Shown here piece after piece: positions 10,611 through 24,044 of a stretch of 64,000 bases of DNA. Position 1 is the first letter of the stretch; the number at the start of each line of letters is the position of its first letter. Source of the DNA: Paracentrotus lividus (lineage: Eukaryota > Echinodermata > Echinoidea > Camarodonta > Echinidae); the NCBI GenBank assembly GCA_940671915.1, contig CALNVZ010000649.1, positions 8,039,233 through 8,103,232 of the forward strand. The letters run 5' to 3'. A program made the translations under genes and the position numbers. The notes under the pieces are model-generated. The model had not been told where the DNA came from. It was given only the letters and a program-made list of their open reading frames with translations, and searched no databases.

Positions 10611-12537
10611 CAGGCGCGGATCCAGGGGGGGCGACTGGCCCGGCCCCCCCCCCAAAAAAAAAAAAAAAAAAAAAAAAAAAGGAGGAAAAAAGGGAGAAAG
10701 AAGGGAAAAGGGAGAGAAAATAAGACAAAAGAAGAAAAAGAAAGAAAGAAAAGGGAACAAAGCCCGATGTTTGTACAATATTCGCAAAACTTTATTCAAT
10801 AAGAAGCGCGAAATAGGCCTAATTGGGTTCTAAACGACCATAACTAAGGCCTTTAATGTGGAGGAGGGTCCACGAAGCCGATTTTTCACATTTTTTAAAG
10901 AAACAGAAATACATTACTGAAGAAAAGTAAAAATAAGGCAAAAATATTTAAAACTAAAATTCCAAAATTTCACAAAGAAAAGAGGCCTCGTGGACCCTCG
11001 GCCTCGATGGAAAATAGTCGGCCTCGTGGGAATCCTAGAAAGTGCCCCTTTATTTTATTCCATATATCTTTTAAAACCCAACTTTTCGGCTCGCGCTTCG
11101 CGCTCGCGGATATCATAATGCACAAAAATAACTAAAATTTTGAGCTCAAAATGTTCGGGTCGCGCTTTGCGCTCGCACATAGGCCTATCATTTTAGTAGG
11201 GTAGGCCTATATAATGCACAATTAACTCAAAATTTTCAGCTCACGCTTCGCGCTCGCGGATACTAAATTGGGTCTATAATACACAATTATCTACAATTAT
11301 TTATGCTAGAAGGTGCCCCTTTATTTATTCTATATATCTTTTAAAACCCCAAATTTTCGGCTCGCGCTTCGCGCTCGCAGATACCAATCCAGTACGGTAT
11401 AAAATATAATACACAATTAACTAAAAATGTGATCGCAAAATTTTCAGCTCGAGCTTCGCGCTCGCGGATACTAAATAGGGTCTATAATACACAATTATCT
11501 CCGATTTTTTTATACTAAAAAGTGCCCCTTTATTTATTCTATATATCTTTTAAAACCCCTTCGCGCTCGCAAACATGTCTGATACTAAATCATAATGCAC
11601 AAATAACTCCAATTTTTACCTCAAAATTTTCAGCTCGCGCTTCGCGCTCGCGGATACTAAATAGGGTCTATAATACCCAATTATCTACAATTATTTATGC
11701 TAGAAAGTGCCCCTTTATTTATTATATATATCTTTTAAAACCCCTTCGCGCTCGCTGACATGTCTGATACTAACTCATAATGCACAAATAAATCCAATTT
11801 TTACCTCAAAATTTTCAGCTCGCGCTTCGCACTCGCGGATACTAAATAGGGTCTATAATACACAATTATCTACAATTATTTATGCTAGAAAGTGCCCCTT
11901 TATTTATTCTATATATCTTTTAAAACCCCTTCGCGCTCGGTGACATGTCTGATACTAAATCATAATGCACAAATAACTCCAATGTTTACCTCAAAATTTT
12001 CAGCTCGCGCTTCGTGCTCGCGGATTCTAAATAAGGTCTATAATACACAATTATCTAAAATAATTTAATAGTAGAAATTGCCCTTTTATTTATTCCATAT
12101 ATCTTTTAAAACCCCAAATTTTCGGCTCGCACTTCGCGCTCGCGGATAATAAATTATAATGCACAAATAACTCCAATTTTGAGCTCAAAATTTTCGGCTC
12201 GCGCTTCGCGCTCGCAGATACCAATTTATTAGGGTGTATAATGCACAATTAACTCAAGTTTTCATCTCATGGGGACAATTTAGAATACATATTCAAACCA
12301 CTAAAGTTTTGTTAAAAATATACCGATTTTTATTTTTTTATTATTAGTTTTGCTAGTATTTATTTTGTTTCCATAGGGATAAAATTAAAATTGTTTAAAT
12401 CCCTCGTTTTGGGTCAGTATAGGCCCATATATCGGGGAATGTTAACTCGCGCTTCGCGCTCGTTTGCTCGCTCCGCTCGCAAGATTTTTTTTCAAAGTTG
12501 AGCCCCCCCCCTTTGGAAAATCCTGGATCCGCGCCTG
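10611..12537. mobile_element. 1.93-kb non-autonomous element with TIRs and 5-bp TSD
   Basis: The left terminus CAGGCGCGGATCCAGG (10611-10626) is inverted as CCTGGATCCGCGCCTG (12522-12537). TATGT directly flanks both ends (10606-10610 and 12538-12542), a perfect 5-bp target duplication. The interior starts with G-, C- and A-homopolymers and is mostly a CpG-rich satellite. No transposase is seen. A second right terminus (CCTGGATCCGCGCCTA) lies at about 16230 without a visible partner, so the family has more than one member here. Confidence 0.85.
11040..12230. repeat. ~186-bp satellite with GCTCGCGCTTCGCGCTCGC
   Basis: The anchor AGTGCCCCTTTATTTATTC starts at about 11041, 11312, 11521, 11706, 11892 and 12079. 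Period lengths are 271, 209, 185, 186 and 187 bp, so the array becomes regular. Each unit carries one or more copies of GCTCGCGCTTCGCGCTCGC followed by GGATACTAAAT. The two 78-residue reading frames here are repeats of each other and not genes. Confidence 0.85.
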
Positions 12538-13162
12538 TATGTCGCCAGGAAAAAAAGGGTTAAAAAACTATGACAACCGTATTAGTAAATGGGTCTATTT
12601 TCACGCTCGCCTATTTATTGTGGGGGTAAAAAAAAGCGTATACAATGGCTTACTTGTACTTATATTATACTTGATGTACAAATTTCAGATCCCGCGTACA
12701 CGATCCTCTTTTCATGAGAAGATTATCAAAACTAACCCCAAAAGTGCTTAAACTTCCATACCTTCTAGTACATGTAGTATGAGGTACTATCATGCTTAGG
12801 GTAAAATTTTTGTTCGCTCTTCTTACTCGCATCACAAAGGGATATTCACATTATGTTCATGTGGAGTTATTATCACATGAAAGTGCATAAAATTCCTCGT
12901 TTTCAGATTACTCGAATAGAGAAAATTTCAGCTCGCGTTTATACGCTAGCGAAGTTACTAGATGAACTTCATGTTTATACTCGTCCCATATTTGTATTTA
13001 ATTCGATGAGTTCGTTTTGATTACTGTATAAATGAACTTGTTTTTAAATATGTTAACAGGACCTCGTTGAAAACAAAATTTTCTTAATAATTTGTAATCC
13101 GGAATGAATATGTTTTAATAAATAAATTAAAAAAAAAATGTTTATAAAAATTTATTTATTAT

Positions 13163-15170
13163 AGGTTTTCCCGCCCAATTTCATAGGTTTGTCATTCAAA
13201 CCTATAGAAGGTTCATTCAAATTCAAGCGATAACTTTTCCCGATTGATATCGGCATTATAATTTTAAATACGGGGAATCAAGTTCATTCATAGTCACGAA
13301 GCTTTATTTTAAGAGCATTCGATTTCATAATTGGAGCAAAACCCTTTCCATGTATTGCATTCAATCTTATTTCCCCGTACTTAATTTCATTTATACAGCA
13401 AACCAGATTTTTAAACGTGCATACAATACAGAATGTACAATTTCGCATTATGTTCATTCAAATTAGCGAGGCATCGTTTTTAGGAGCCCAACTAACCTGT
13501 TCGGGCAATCAATTTCATTTTGAGGAACTCAATTTTAAGAAACTTCCATTCAATTTAAAATTCCGTTTATGTGTTGGTGTTTCCCCGTGATTCTTTATAT
13601 ATTTTCGCGTTATACAAGATTTTAATATAGGTTTTCCCGGTCAATTTCATTGTTTTGTCAATTAATTGCATATTAGAGGCATTTATTTTCGGAAAAAACG
13701 CTGATGCATCGAAATGTTGCGAGTCAAAATCGTATTCAATCATCACAATTAACGATTGATGTGATCGATTTCGTATTTGCGCATTCTACTTCACATAATA
13801 AGCATATACATTCGGCATTAACTATTCAAATTCGTCTTCATCCTGCCGACATTTCATTCCGTATGCTTAAATTCGCACTAATTTGAATGCACAAATAATG
13901 AAATTAAATGCCTTATCCGAATTAGAACTTTGCAACCATTACTTTGAGTGCCTAAAAACGAATTTGAGAGTATGAAAACGAAATTTTTTGACTAAAGTCA
14001 GTGTGTCGCTTCAAACACACGAATATGAATACACATTAAATGAAAACGGATGATAAATGTATGAAATTGGCCGGGAAAACCTATTGGTGTGCCATATAAT
14101 TATTTAGGCTTATCTTTTAAATCATGTTTTAAGCTATGATTTTATCTGACATTATAACAATCCGCGGTTCCATTGAGGGAGATTCAAAGGAGCCTGACGA
14201 GCTTGGAACCCCGCCACCTCACCGTCACCCGAGCCCATAATTGAAAAAAAAAGTGCGTACAATCTGGTATTTGCCGAGCGCCCAACGTAAAACATCCCCC
14301 CTCAAAAAAAAAAAGAAAAAAGGAAACTTATTAATGGATGACCGCCTTAACCCCATACCCATACCACGGGTAAAATATGACTGCGAGGATGACCGAATGC
14401 CGAAATATCTTCACACCTAGGCATCCCCGCCGCGCCCCCCCCCGCTCCCAACCTCCCCGTTCATTTTTGCTCGGCCAGCGTAACGCAAAATAAATTCGAC
14501 TGTAGGCTACAAGAATCTGAAATATTTTTTAAAAGGGGAACATACAAGTTTTGGTATTACTTTCAATTATGAATTCTATATAATTTATGTGCGTGTCCAG
14601 TGTTGTTTCCTTTTGTTTTTGCATCCACTATTTCATATTCATAACCTATAATGTCATGCCTTCTTGACGATGAATGTTAAAGAGAATGCACTTATTTTTA
14701 ACATGCTTGCCTTATAATGAATTTGAATGACCTACGAAAGTCCGAGGCCATTTCCATTTGAATTTGAATGCACATTTCTAATAATCTATGCATAAAGTTT
14801 CAATGTGAACGACTCTTTTTCTAAATGTATTGCACGGATAATTAATTCGATCGAGCGAAAAGAAAAATAAAACATTCCCAATTCTAAAGTTGAGTGTTCT
14901 TTGTCTAAACATAGATGACTGATTCGAAGAATGCTTTTCAAGGATTCAAATCTCGAACGAAGCAAAAATGAAATTGAATGAAACTTCTTTAAACGCTTAA
15001 AATCGACTTGGCACATTTAAAAAGATCATTGCAAAAAATAAATGAACTGAACGAACTTAATGTAAGTTTAAATGGAGGTTGGCCCAAACGATCACAACTG
15101 TGGTGAAATAATTGAATGATCTTAAAATAGATTCAAATGATATTTGTATGAAAGTGACCGGAAAACCTAT
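13163..15170. repeat. Nested inverted-repeat block, AGGTTTTCCCG(C/G) termini
   Basis: A ~22-bp terminal word, AGGTTTTCCCGNCCAATTTCAT, occurs forward at 13163 and 13629. It occurs inverted at 14061-14083 and, as a variant, at about 15148-15170. The interior is AT-rich, dense in TTCATTCAAATT and GAATTTGAATG, and has no coding support. This looks like two overlapping or nested foldback elements. Confidence 0.6.
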
Positions 15171-16416
15171 ATTATGATTTTATAATCATAAGGAGATTAA
15201 TCCTCAAAGTGCTTATTTGGTGCTCGTATCGTTTCCAAAAGGTATATATTTTTGTCTTTTGATAAATTTTATCTTTTCTAAATAGCTGAAAACGTTTTGC
15301 TTTCAGTTTGTTCGTAAAGAGAATTTCCCGGTCGGTTTAGGATTATCATTAATAGGCCGAGGATTATTACTTTAAAAAAAAAAAGTTTACAATGGCTTGG
15401 TTTCAAATGATTTTGATGGACAAGTTACAATTCCCGTTCATTTGATATTCTGATGAGAAGCTAAACAAAATTGAAACCCTGAAGTGCTTAAAATTCTTTG
15501 CTTTCTGGTCGTCAAATGGGGGAAAAAAAAATCGCTCGCGCTTTGCGCTCGCATTTATGATTTCTTTTTATAAAGATTCTGCTAGGATCGAAAGCTCAGG
15601 CTCCTTTTGACTTCTGTTTCAGCAGTTCCCTTATTTTTTATAATGGTAATACATCATATTCATCTTGGATACTTTTCCCCACGAACTCACCATTTAAAAA
15701 CAGACAAAAATTGGCTTCAAATGCCTTGTTTTCATGTAATAATATCCCTTAAAATATTTAATTTTCAAAAGAGTCTTCAAATAAAGTCCCTCAACATTCA
15801 TTTAAGCCGTGGGCCTATGTTTGCATGTCCGGGGCGCAATTAAAAAGAAAATACACAGGGGCGCCCAAATCACCCTGAATTAGCTCTTTATTCAGGTTCT
15901 GTATGGGCTCGTTTTGAAAATGACGGTTCATTCAAAACTCCTTGAATAATTCTATGGGTTTTACAAATAGGCCTGTCTGCATTTTTCTTATTTCTGGTGG
16001 GTCTTTGTGGGCTGAATGGGGTTAGGATCAGCGCCTGATCGGCAGTGATAAAGTTGTGGGAGAGAAAGAAAAAAGAAAAAAGAAAAGATAAAAGAGAAAA
16101 AGAAAGATAATACATGCCTAACTATACAACTGTCAGTTAAAAGTTGATTAAAAAAATGAAAGGCCTACATAATTATATAAATACGAGCCTACATAATTTA
16201 TATAAATACGAGCAGCCTCCGCCCCCCCCCCCTGGATCCGCGCCTATATGCCCTACTGGTATATAAAATATATTTTAGAATATTTAAAGAAAGTATTGAT
16301 CCATGATTAAAGAAATATAAGTAAAAGTAATGTACGAGCAGTTTTGTAAATAGCAATATTCAGTCATAAATAATCATACCATGATAATCATCATATTTTG
16401 GGAAAACCCTACATTT
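15171..16416. other. Intergenic, partial element end at ~16230
   Basis: This stretch contains a CG-rich ATCGCTCGCGCTTTGCGCTC block at about 15531-15550, and an orphan terminus CCTGGATCCGCGCC at about 16230-16243 matching the element at 10611-12537. A 30-bp duplication of ACCTACATAATT-type sequence sits at about 16163-16212. No exon is supported. Confidence 0.5.
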
Positions 16417-16878
16417 TACACTGTAAAAAAAATGAGTAAAATCTATACCCAATACTGAGCAAAAAGGTAACTCGCGTGAAATTGAGTAAAAAATATTACT
16501 CATGCAGTAGAGCCAAATGTTACTCAGAAAAGAGTAACTTTTAGTCATCTATGTATCATTCCTAGCTTCGAAAGGAGTAAACAATTAGTTTACTCATTTT
16601 CTTGCGAGTTACCTTTTTACTGGCTCTGTTAAGCGTAAACAAAATTTACTCCGTTGGGAGTAAAGCATTAGTTTACTCATTTTCTTGCGAGTTACCTCTT
16701 TACTCTGTTAAGAGTAAACAAAATTTACTCCGTTGGGACTAAAGCATAATTATGTTTACTCATTTTCTTGCGCGTTATCTTTTTACTAGCTCTGTTAAGC
16801 GTAAACAAAATTTACTCCGTTGGGAGTAAAGCATTAGTTTACTCATTTTCTTGCGAGTTACCTTTTTTTTACAGTGTA
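16417..16878. mobile_element. Foldback element TACACTGTAAAAAA with internal repeats
   Basis: TACACTGTAAAAAAAATGAG at 16417 is inverted as TTTTTTTTACAGTGTA ending at 16878. The interior is about three tandem copies of a ~100-bp unit with GTTTACTCATTTTCTTGCG and AAATTTACTCCGTTGGGAG (about 16570-16860). Confidence 0.75.
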
Positions 16879-17546
16879 GCTTTCTATTCCTCCTGTTGAA
16901 CATTATGCCTACTGTCCAACACAATTCAATATTTTGCCCCACTTATTTACTCAAACCCTTTTATATGTTTCGACATCTCATCTCACCTTTTCCGTGTTTG
17001 TTTTGCTATATTACTTTTGTCATTATAAGGGGGGGGGGGGGGGGGTAAATGGGCGTGCCCTCTCCAAACTTAGTGGTTTTGGTAAATCACGTGATAAATG
17101 TAAAATTGTTCACGTTGCCGAGTTACAAACATTTTTTGTGTACATTTATTTTGGTATTACATACAGTTTTTAAAAATATGTATAATATTATATACAAATA
17201 TAAAATGATGATAAATAATATAATATTTCATTAAAATGAATTAATGCCATATTTAAAAAGAAAATATAATAAAATACAAGAACACAACTTACTAGAATCT
17301 TAACATATTAGAAGTTGCAAAATTGGCCACACGATATTTGATCACAAAAACTAAATTCCGTGGTACTGGTTTTTATGCAACGGGTACGGTATAAGTGGTA
17401 TTCGGATGAAATATGATGCCGGAGTTCAAACGATGACTAATATTTGCTGATTACACGACATTCTTCATTGATCAGTTTGGATTGAGGACATTTCTCACTG
17501 ATTTGGATTTTTAAAAGAGATATTTACCAGAGGACGAAATAACGAA

Positions 17547-17598
17547 ATGGAATTCAGATCCATCTCTCGGCGTTTGCCGTTTCTGGCCGTCGTTCTTG
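17547..17598 (+). CDS. crb: Exon 1: start codon and first half of signal peptide
   Basis: The context gaaATGG favours initiation. The 17 codons give [17 protein letters not shown], and one base (G) remains before GTAAGT at 17599. Joined to exon 2 the hydrophobic stretch becomes [17 protein letters not shown], a typical signal-peptide core after a basic n-region (RSISRR). The junction codon is GCC (Ala). The partner exon lies 18.7 kb away, and the match rests on phase and on the completion of the signal peptide. Reading through the donor would give an unrelated basic and hydrophobic tail ending at 17762. Confidence 0.72.
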
Positions 17599-20500
17599 GT
17601 AAGTTGCTCCTGCTCCGCAGCGCCGCCAACATTCATCTGACAGCAGCCCCTCCTGCGACCCGTAGCGAAGCCATGAGCAAAGCGATGATACTGATAGCGG
17701 TGCAGTGCAGTGCATGCAGGGTATACGCCACGGTCGTGTCAAATACTGATCATGCTGATTGAGTTTTGCACAGTTTTGCATAGATATAGAACGGGAACTT
17801 GTTAGCTGTTCCTATATTTTTCATATGAATTAAATATGCCATTGACAAACGCTATGTCATTTGGCCTAATATTTACTTTTGGTGTGAAGTCAAAGAGTGG
17901 GTTGAAAAAAAGTTTGAAAATTGATGATGACTTAACGCTAGTCTTAACTAGTCTAGATGTGAGTGAACTTCTGAAGATCATCTTAAACGAATTCACCGCT
18001 TTTAAAGGTGATATTGGAGAATTTAAATTCATCTTCTTATAGGATGAAATGTAATCTATTTCATGAGTAGACTAGTTTTCGAGGATTTTTTTTGCCATAG
18101 GGCCTACAACGAATTTAACAGAAACCTACAAGACATGCTCAAAGAGTCCAAATCATGATCATGACTACAAATTCTTATTCACCCATGCTGTATGGTAAGA
18201 ATGCCTAAGTCTGGGCAGTGCCTATTTCTGTGCACCCATGATGTAAATGCACGATTTTTATAGAACAAAACACCAAACTAACATCAATTTCCAATCTTAC
18301 CCTCAACAATCCATTTTGACAAAGCACTGAAAATAATTAACGACTTTCAGCAAGGTTTGTTTGCTACCCTGTATATTTAAACCATTGTCAAAGAGTGCGA
18401 AGTCAAAAACTTAACTGCGCGTGAACTGCGTGCAAAAGGAGTTTGTGCGCACACAAGGTCACTTTCCAATTTTGCTTACACAAAATGACAAGTCCGTCTA
18501 AGAATCATAAAAAAAACATTGTTCTTGTGAATAATTTCTTGAAATTTTTTGTTTCATTGATCATTAGAATATGAAGAATGGAATAACATTTTACTTTGTA
18601 TTTGAATTGAGGTCAAACTTTAGGTGCACAGACTTAGACACTTCCTTCATACTACTACCAATGGAAATAAACAGATTTTAATCTGGTTCAATATCTGGGC
18701 CTCTTTTTACAAGAAAAATGTCCATGGAGAGTCAACTCATTTGCACTCGATATCAATACTTAATATCAATACTTTTTTTTCTAAGGTTTTTCATTTTGCA
18801 AAATTTTTCAGCTCCAAAATTAAGAAGTAGTTATCATCATGAGACACAATGAATAGGTTTTGGATAATTAAATTTCAAATCAAAATCATGAAAAAGAAAC
18901 CCCCAAAGAACATCACTGATTTTTTTTCCCTTTTCCGCCAAAAAAATTGCATGGGGAAATTGTCAGAAATTGGACCTTAAAAAAATAATGTTTCATCCAA
19001 GAAGAGAGAAAGAAAATTAAAAACATCAGGGATGGTGAAATGAACATTTTTGGATAATTAAATTTCAAATCAAAATCATGAAAAAGAAACCCCCAAAGAA
19101 CATCACTGATTTTTTTTCCCTTTTCCGCCAAAAAAATTGCATGGGGAAATTGTCAGAAATTGGACCTTAAAAAAAATTATGTTTCATCCAAGAAGAGAGA
19201 AAGAAAATTAAAAACATCAGGGATGGTGAAATGAACATCCAAACACTCTGAAAGTTTACTTATTGAATATTGTCATTTGCTCATTTGCATGCATATGAAA
19301 AACTTAAATTGCTAATGATTGATTTAGCAGGTAGATTGGATGTTACGATGACACCTCTTCAAAGTCTGTATCAAAATGCTATATCTGACAAATGACCCTA
19401 ATCCTCTGACGGCATTTTTATGAGATATCTGACAATTTGATGACATTTGAGAATCAGTATAATCAGCTTGGGTGACTGCATCGGCAAAATAAATACCAGA
19501 CAAATTGGTTTCTGCCAGGTATGGTTATTATTGACTTACTTGAAAGGCAATACATGTACATGTGGGAGATAATATTTCGGGAAGGTAATCCAGTTATCTC
19601 ACATTGTGGATTTGATGCATCAATTCTTGAAGCAATAAATGTCAGGGGAAAAAAAATCAAGAATTTAGATTTTGCAAGTCATAGTTTTAAAGTTTTGCTT
19701 GTGTTCATTGCTATTTTGTATAATTCCACAGTGATATTCAAGGTATGTTTAACCAGATTACGTCACAAAGTAAAGATAAGAGAACTAAATATTATGTTTG
19801 TGTTCTCTAATAATTTATAACATTATGAAAAAATATCATTTTCTGATAAAAAGTCACTGCTATTTTAGTTGAAGAACTTTCATGACAAATTCATAGATAT
19901 ATGTAAAACTGATACATGTACATGTAGTCTTGGAAGTTCACCATGAATTGGGCTCATTGTCAGGTACATAAAAATTGTTTCTTTTTATTCCTCTTTTATT
20001 TAGCAATTACTATATGTAATAGCAAAAGTTCCTTGAGATATTTTGTTGCAATTGTATAATACAAGAGCAGCGATTTGATACAGTAAACATATGTACTTGC
20101 ATGCAAGTTTAATCAATAGTTGTTATGATAGTTTTAGGTTTCATACAGTCAATTATGTTTTGTTATTGCTTTTATAGCATTGTATTGGAAGGTCATCTTG
20201 TCAGCTCTGGTTGTAGAGAAAAAGAAAGAAAGAAAGAAATAGATTTGTTTTTATTTGATATTGCACCATAAGGAATGTGCATTCATTGCAAGTGTACAGC
20301 TGGCACACATGTTCTGTATTGTTTAGGGAGATCCCCTGCCATCTCTATTGTCTAGATACATGTACGCTACTTTATAAAATTACAACTTTTACTCAAATTA
20401 CCTCCCAAACCCACATATTTTTTAATGTGTGTATACCCAGTTTATATTGGGTGTCCGGAATTTTGGGTGACCGGACACTCCATTTTTATCCGCCATTTGA

Positions 20501-23500
20501 AATGGTTTACAAGCAAAGTCTAAAAAGTTTTTTTTAGCACAAAATGGTAAAAAATCTTGTGGAGATCAAATATTGATGATGATAAGCACAATTCAACACA
20601 AATATTTTTGGCTTAATCCAAAGACAAAAAACATGGCTTTAATTTTGTAAAGTGTCTGGACACCCAACCCCCCCCCCCCATCCTACATGTACGTGCAGCT
20701 TCTGTTTTTTGAAAGCTCTTGAAATAAAGGGAAACCAGCAACAACTTCATTAATTTAAAATTTGTTAATGGGCAGTTCCAAGGTAACGGAGTGACATTCA
20801 GAAGCAACATTTCAGCATTCAAACAAATTTATCATCCATACTTTAATCTTCATGTACAAAGAAATGGTTCATGACAAAAGCTGATGGTACCCTCTTTTCA
20901 AAATGATAATTTTTTTTTATAGTGATGCTCTTAATTAATGAGATGGGAATATTCATAATCATGGTTACGGAGTGACGCAAAATCGACATGCATATTTGAG
21001 CAGAAAACATTTTGCTTAAACTCCGTGAAATTTAAAAGGCTATAACAATTTTTAGTTATTGATTGGATTCTATGTTATTCTAGGTATAATATGCCACCTT
21101 GCATAAAAAAAATTGGTTGAATATTTTGTTAATTATGACTTAAAACTTGAACCCATGTCCGGTTACGGAGTGACATCTGGTTTCCCGGTGTTTTTCGTAA
21201 GGAGAAATGCATTATAAAAAAATTTCAATACCAAAGTTTGTTGGAGTAGTCTATGATAATTACATTAAGCCAAAAAAATCGGCAAAAAGTGACTAGATAT
21301 AAGAATAAGAGGCATTTAAAGCCCCATAGTCCCATATGTGCAAATTTGTGTTTGATCAATTATTCAGCGCAAGAATACTGAATCGCAAATTTGTTTAACT
21401 TAAATGATTGGCTGTATTGTAAAGAAGCCTTTGTGGTATTCAGATCCTAATTTGCATTTTCAAAGGCACAGCGCCACATTAAAATTTCTGCTCCATGTCC
21501 TGTTTCGCTTGGAATTCCCCTAATGTAACATTTACTTCAGTTGTATACGGTATTACGTTACTGTTCTTTAAAGGATTTGTAAGCCAATGGCTCAGTATTT
21601 ATTTTAAGCTCAGTCATTAACAGCAGTCCATTGTACCTTTCACATTCCTAAGCCTATTCATGCCTTGCAATGGCATTCTTGAGTTTTCCAAAGGCCAAAA
21701 GGGATTGAGAATTAATGAATGAACTTGTCCCTCTGGCCTTTATTGTGGCAAGGTTTGTGTTGTATAATTCATGTGTGAATGCAGTTACCTAGGACAACTT
21801 AAAAATGTTGATTAATTTATTAAAGCATCTTTGAACAGTGGTGCTAGTGAGGTTTAAAATAAAATGTTTCTGAGTATATTAGAGTACATTGTACAAGCAA
21901 TAATGTAGTGACTAAAAGTTTTTATGTGTTTACCTTGAAATGTTTTGATCATGTATAAAAATTTTTGGTTACTATCTGCATTTTCGTTTTGCATTCCTTC
22001 CCTCCCTCTTGCTAACAACCATGATCACTTCTCTACAGTCTGTGTCAAATAAAATGGTACAGTTGGGAAACATTTTTTTATTGTATGAATATTAGTAGCC
22101 ACTTATTAATGCTTGGTATTTTCATAAAGCAGTGAAAATAAGCTTTCTTCTGCAATTTTTTTCATCTCATTTGCAGCAGTGGATCTTGAGATATGATTAG
22201 TTTTCTACAATAATTAAAAATCCATTTTGCGCACGCCTTGCCATGCCTTTGTGTAGGTTTCAAACATAAGCCGCCGAAATTGACCTAAAAGAACAATAGG
22301 TTTGAGCAGAGTTAAATCTCTTGTCTTCACACAAAAATTAGCATAACTTTTGTTCTACAAAAGCATATTATTTGAAATAAACTGGATCAGCAAGAAAAAT
22401 ATATTGGCTTTAATCCGATACCATATTTACATAATACTTGAAAAGATTTCATACCTAATTTATTTTTTTCCCCGACTGTACCATTTTTTTGGACACAGAC
22501 TGTATAATTTTGTAGTTAATGCAGTATACATTAAGTAATAGACCTATGAAATCTAATGGATTTTTATTAGCAAATTTATGGCTTGGATACTCCCATGCTT
22601 TTACAAATCAAAACATCGCCACTGGTCTACCACTACCAGCAAATGTCAAGGATGCCTTGATTAACTTGTACTGGACCTGTACTTTAACAAATATACATTT
22701 GTATTGTAGGACATTTAGGACATACATGTATGTACCAGGCAGTACCAGCAATACATGAATTAGGTATTGAAATCATTTAAATGAATTAATTTGTTAATTG
22801 TAACTTGAGTTTGGATTGATACACTCTAAAAAATGAAATGGTGGAAAGGGGTAAATCACCCTTTAAAGGGGCCGAGGAGTGACAGCGTTTTTGAAAAGGG
22901 TTGAAAATGTGACACCCTTTCCAACACTTTTAGAAAACGCTGTCACTCATCGCCCCCTTTAAAGGGTGATTTCCCCCTTTCCACCATTTCATTTTGTAGA
23001 GTGTAGTGTTCGTGGAGATGCAAATCACACAATCGAGACTGACTGCCATTTTGATCCCAGCATTATTGCTAGAATTCTTTGTGCGTGCCATTGTGTATCC
23101 CTGAATATTATGATTCATCTGAAAGGAATCCAATGAAACACAAGAATGATAAATCATTTACTAGAATCAGTCGTGAAATATTAAGTTTTTATGGGGTTCA
23201 AGCAAACATACAGTACTGTACATTTTCGTATTGATCACTTTGTCTATTACACGATGTACATGTAGCAGATGCTGCTGGACGCAACTGTGTGTTGCTTGTT
23301 TTTTGTTGATAAACTTTACAATTTATTAGTATCAAAAACATGTGCTTTAAATTTCTTTTTTCGTCATACCATGCAAATTTTTTGTTATTAATTATTTTGT
23401 TACAAAATATTTACATTGTAGCCTATACATCATGTATGTACACATAAATTACACCTGTAGTAATGCATTATAAATTTGCAATTCAAATCAATACAATTTG

Positions 23501-24000
23501 GTGTATGTAAACTTAATGTTCACTCCCAACCTGTATTTTATGTAAGCCTCTATGTTACAGAAATTTGTGCCATATTCTATGCAGGTCATTAGGGTTAATA
23601 TTCTACGCCCCTTGTCATGTTAGGAAGCAAAGTGAATTATGGAATTCCATCACCTTTGAATGGAATCGGAATTTGATAGAAAGGTCAATTACGGTTTAGC
23701 TGTGAAAGTCATGTAATTCAACTTGAACTAGTCCCTGCATTCTTTCACAATACTAGTAAAAGGGAAACATACGATTGAGTTAGATTTTTTAGATTTGATG
23801 TCTTGTCACCCCAGCGGCAGTTTACATTTTGGTGCCTTATATTCAAGTGATAGTATCTTCATGAGAATTGTATAATTTAAGGATAATTTCTTTATTTTGA
23901 AATTTAGAAAAAAGTTATGTGATATTATTTTGCCTTTACATTGTACACTTTTAGGCCTACATGTACACAACACTGAGGTACTGGTGTTCCCCCCCCCCCC

Positions 24001-24044
<44 letters not shown>

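Noticed and set aside
10520..10802. Lys-rich open frames.
   Set aside because: Translation of a poly-A/purine tract at the left edge of the 10611-12537 element.
11522..11943. Two similar 78-residue frames.
   Set aside because: They are successive units of the 186-bp satellite.
17802..18042. Open frames of 68 and 76 residues on opposite strands.
   Set aside because: No splice partner, no recognisable domain; both strands open equally, as expected by chance in AT-rich DNA.
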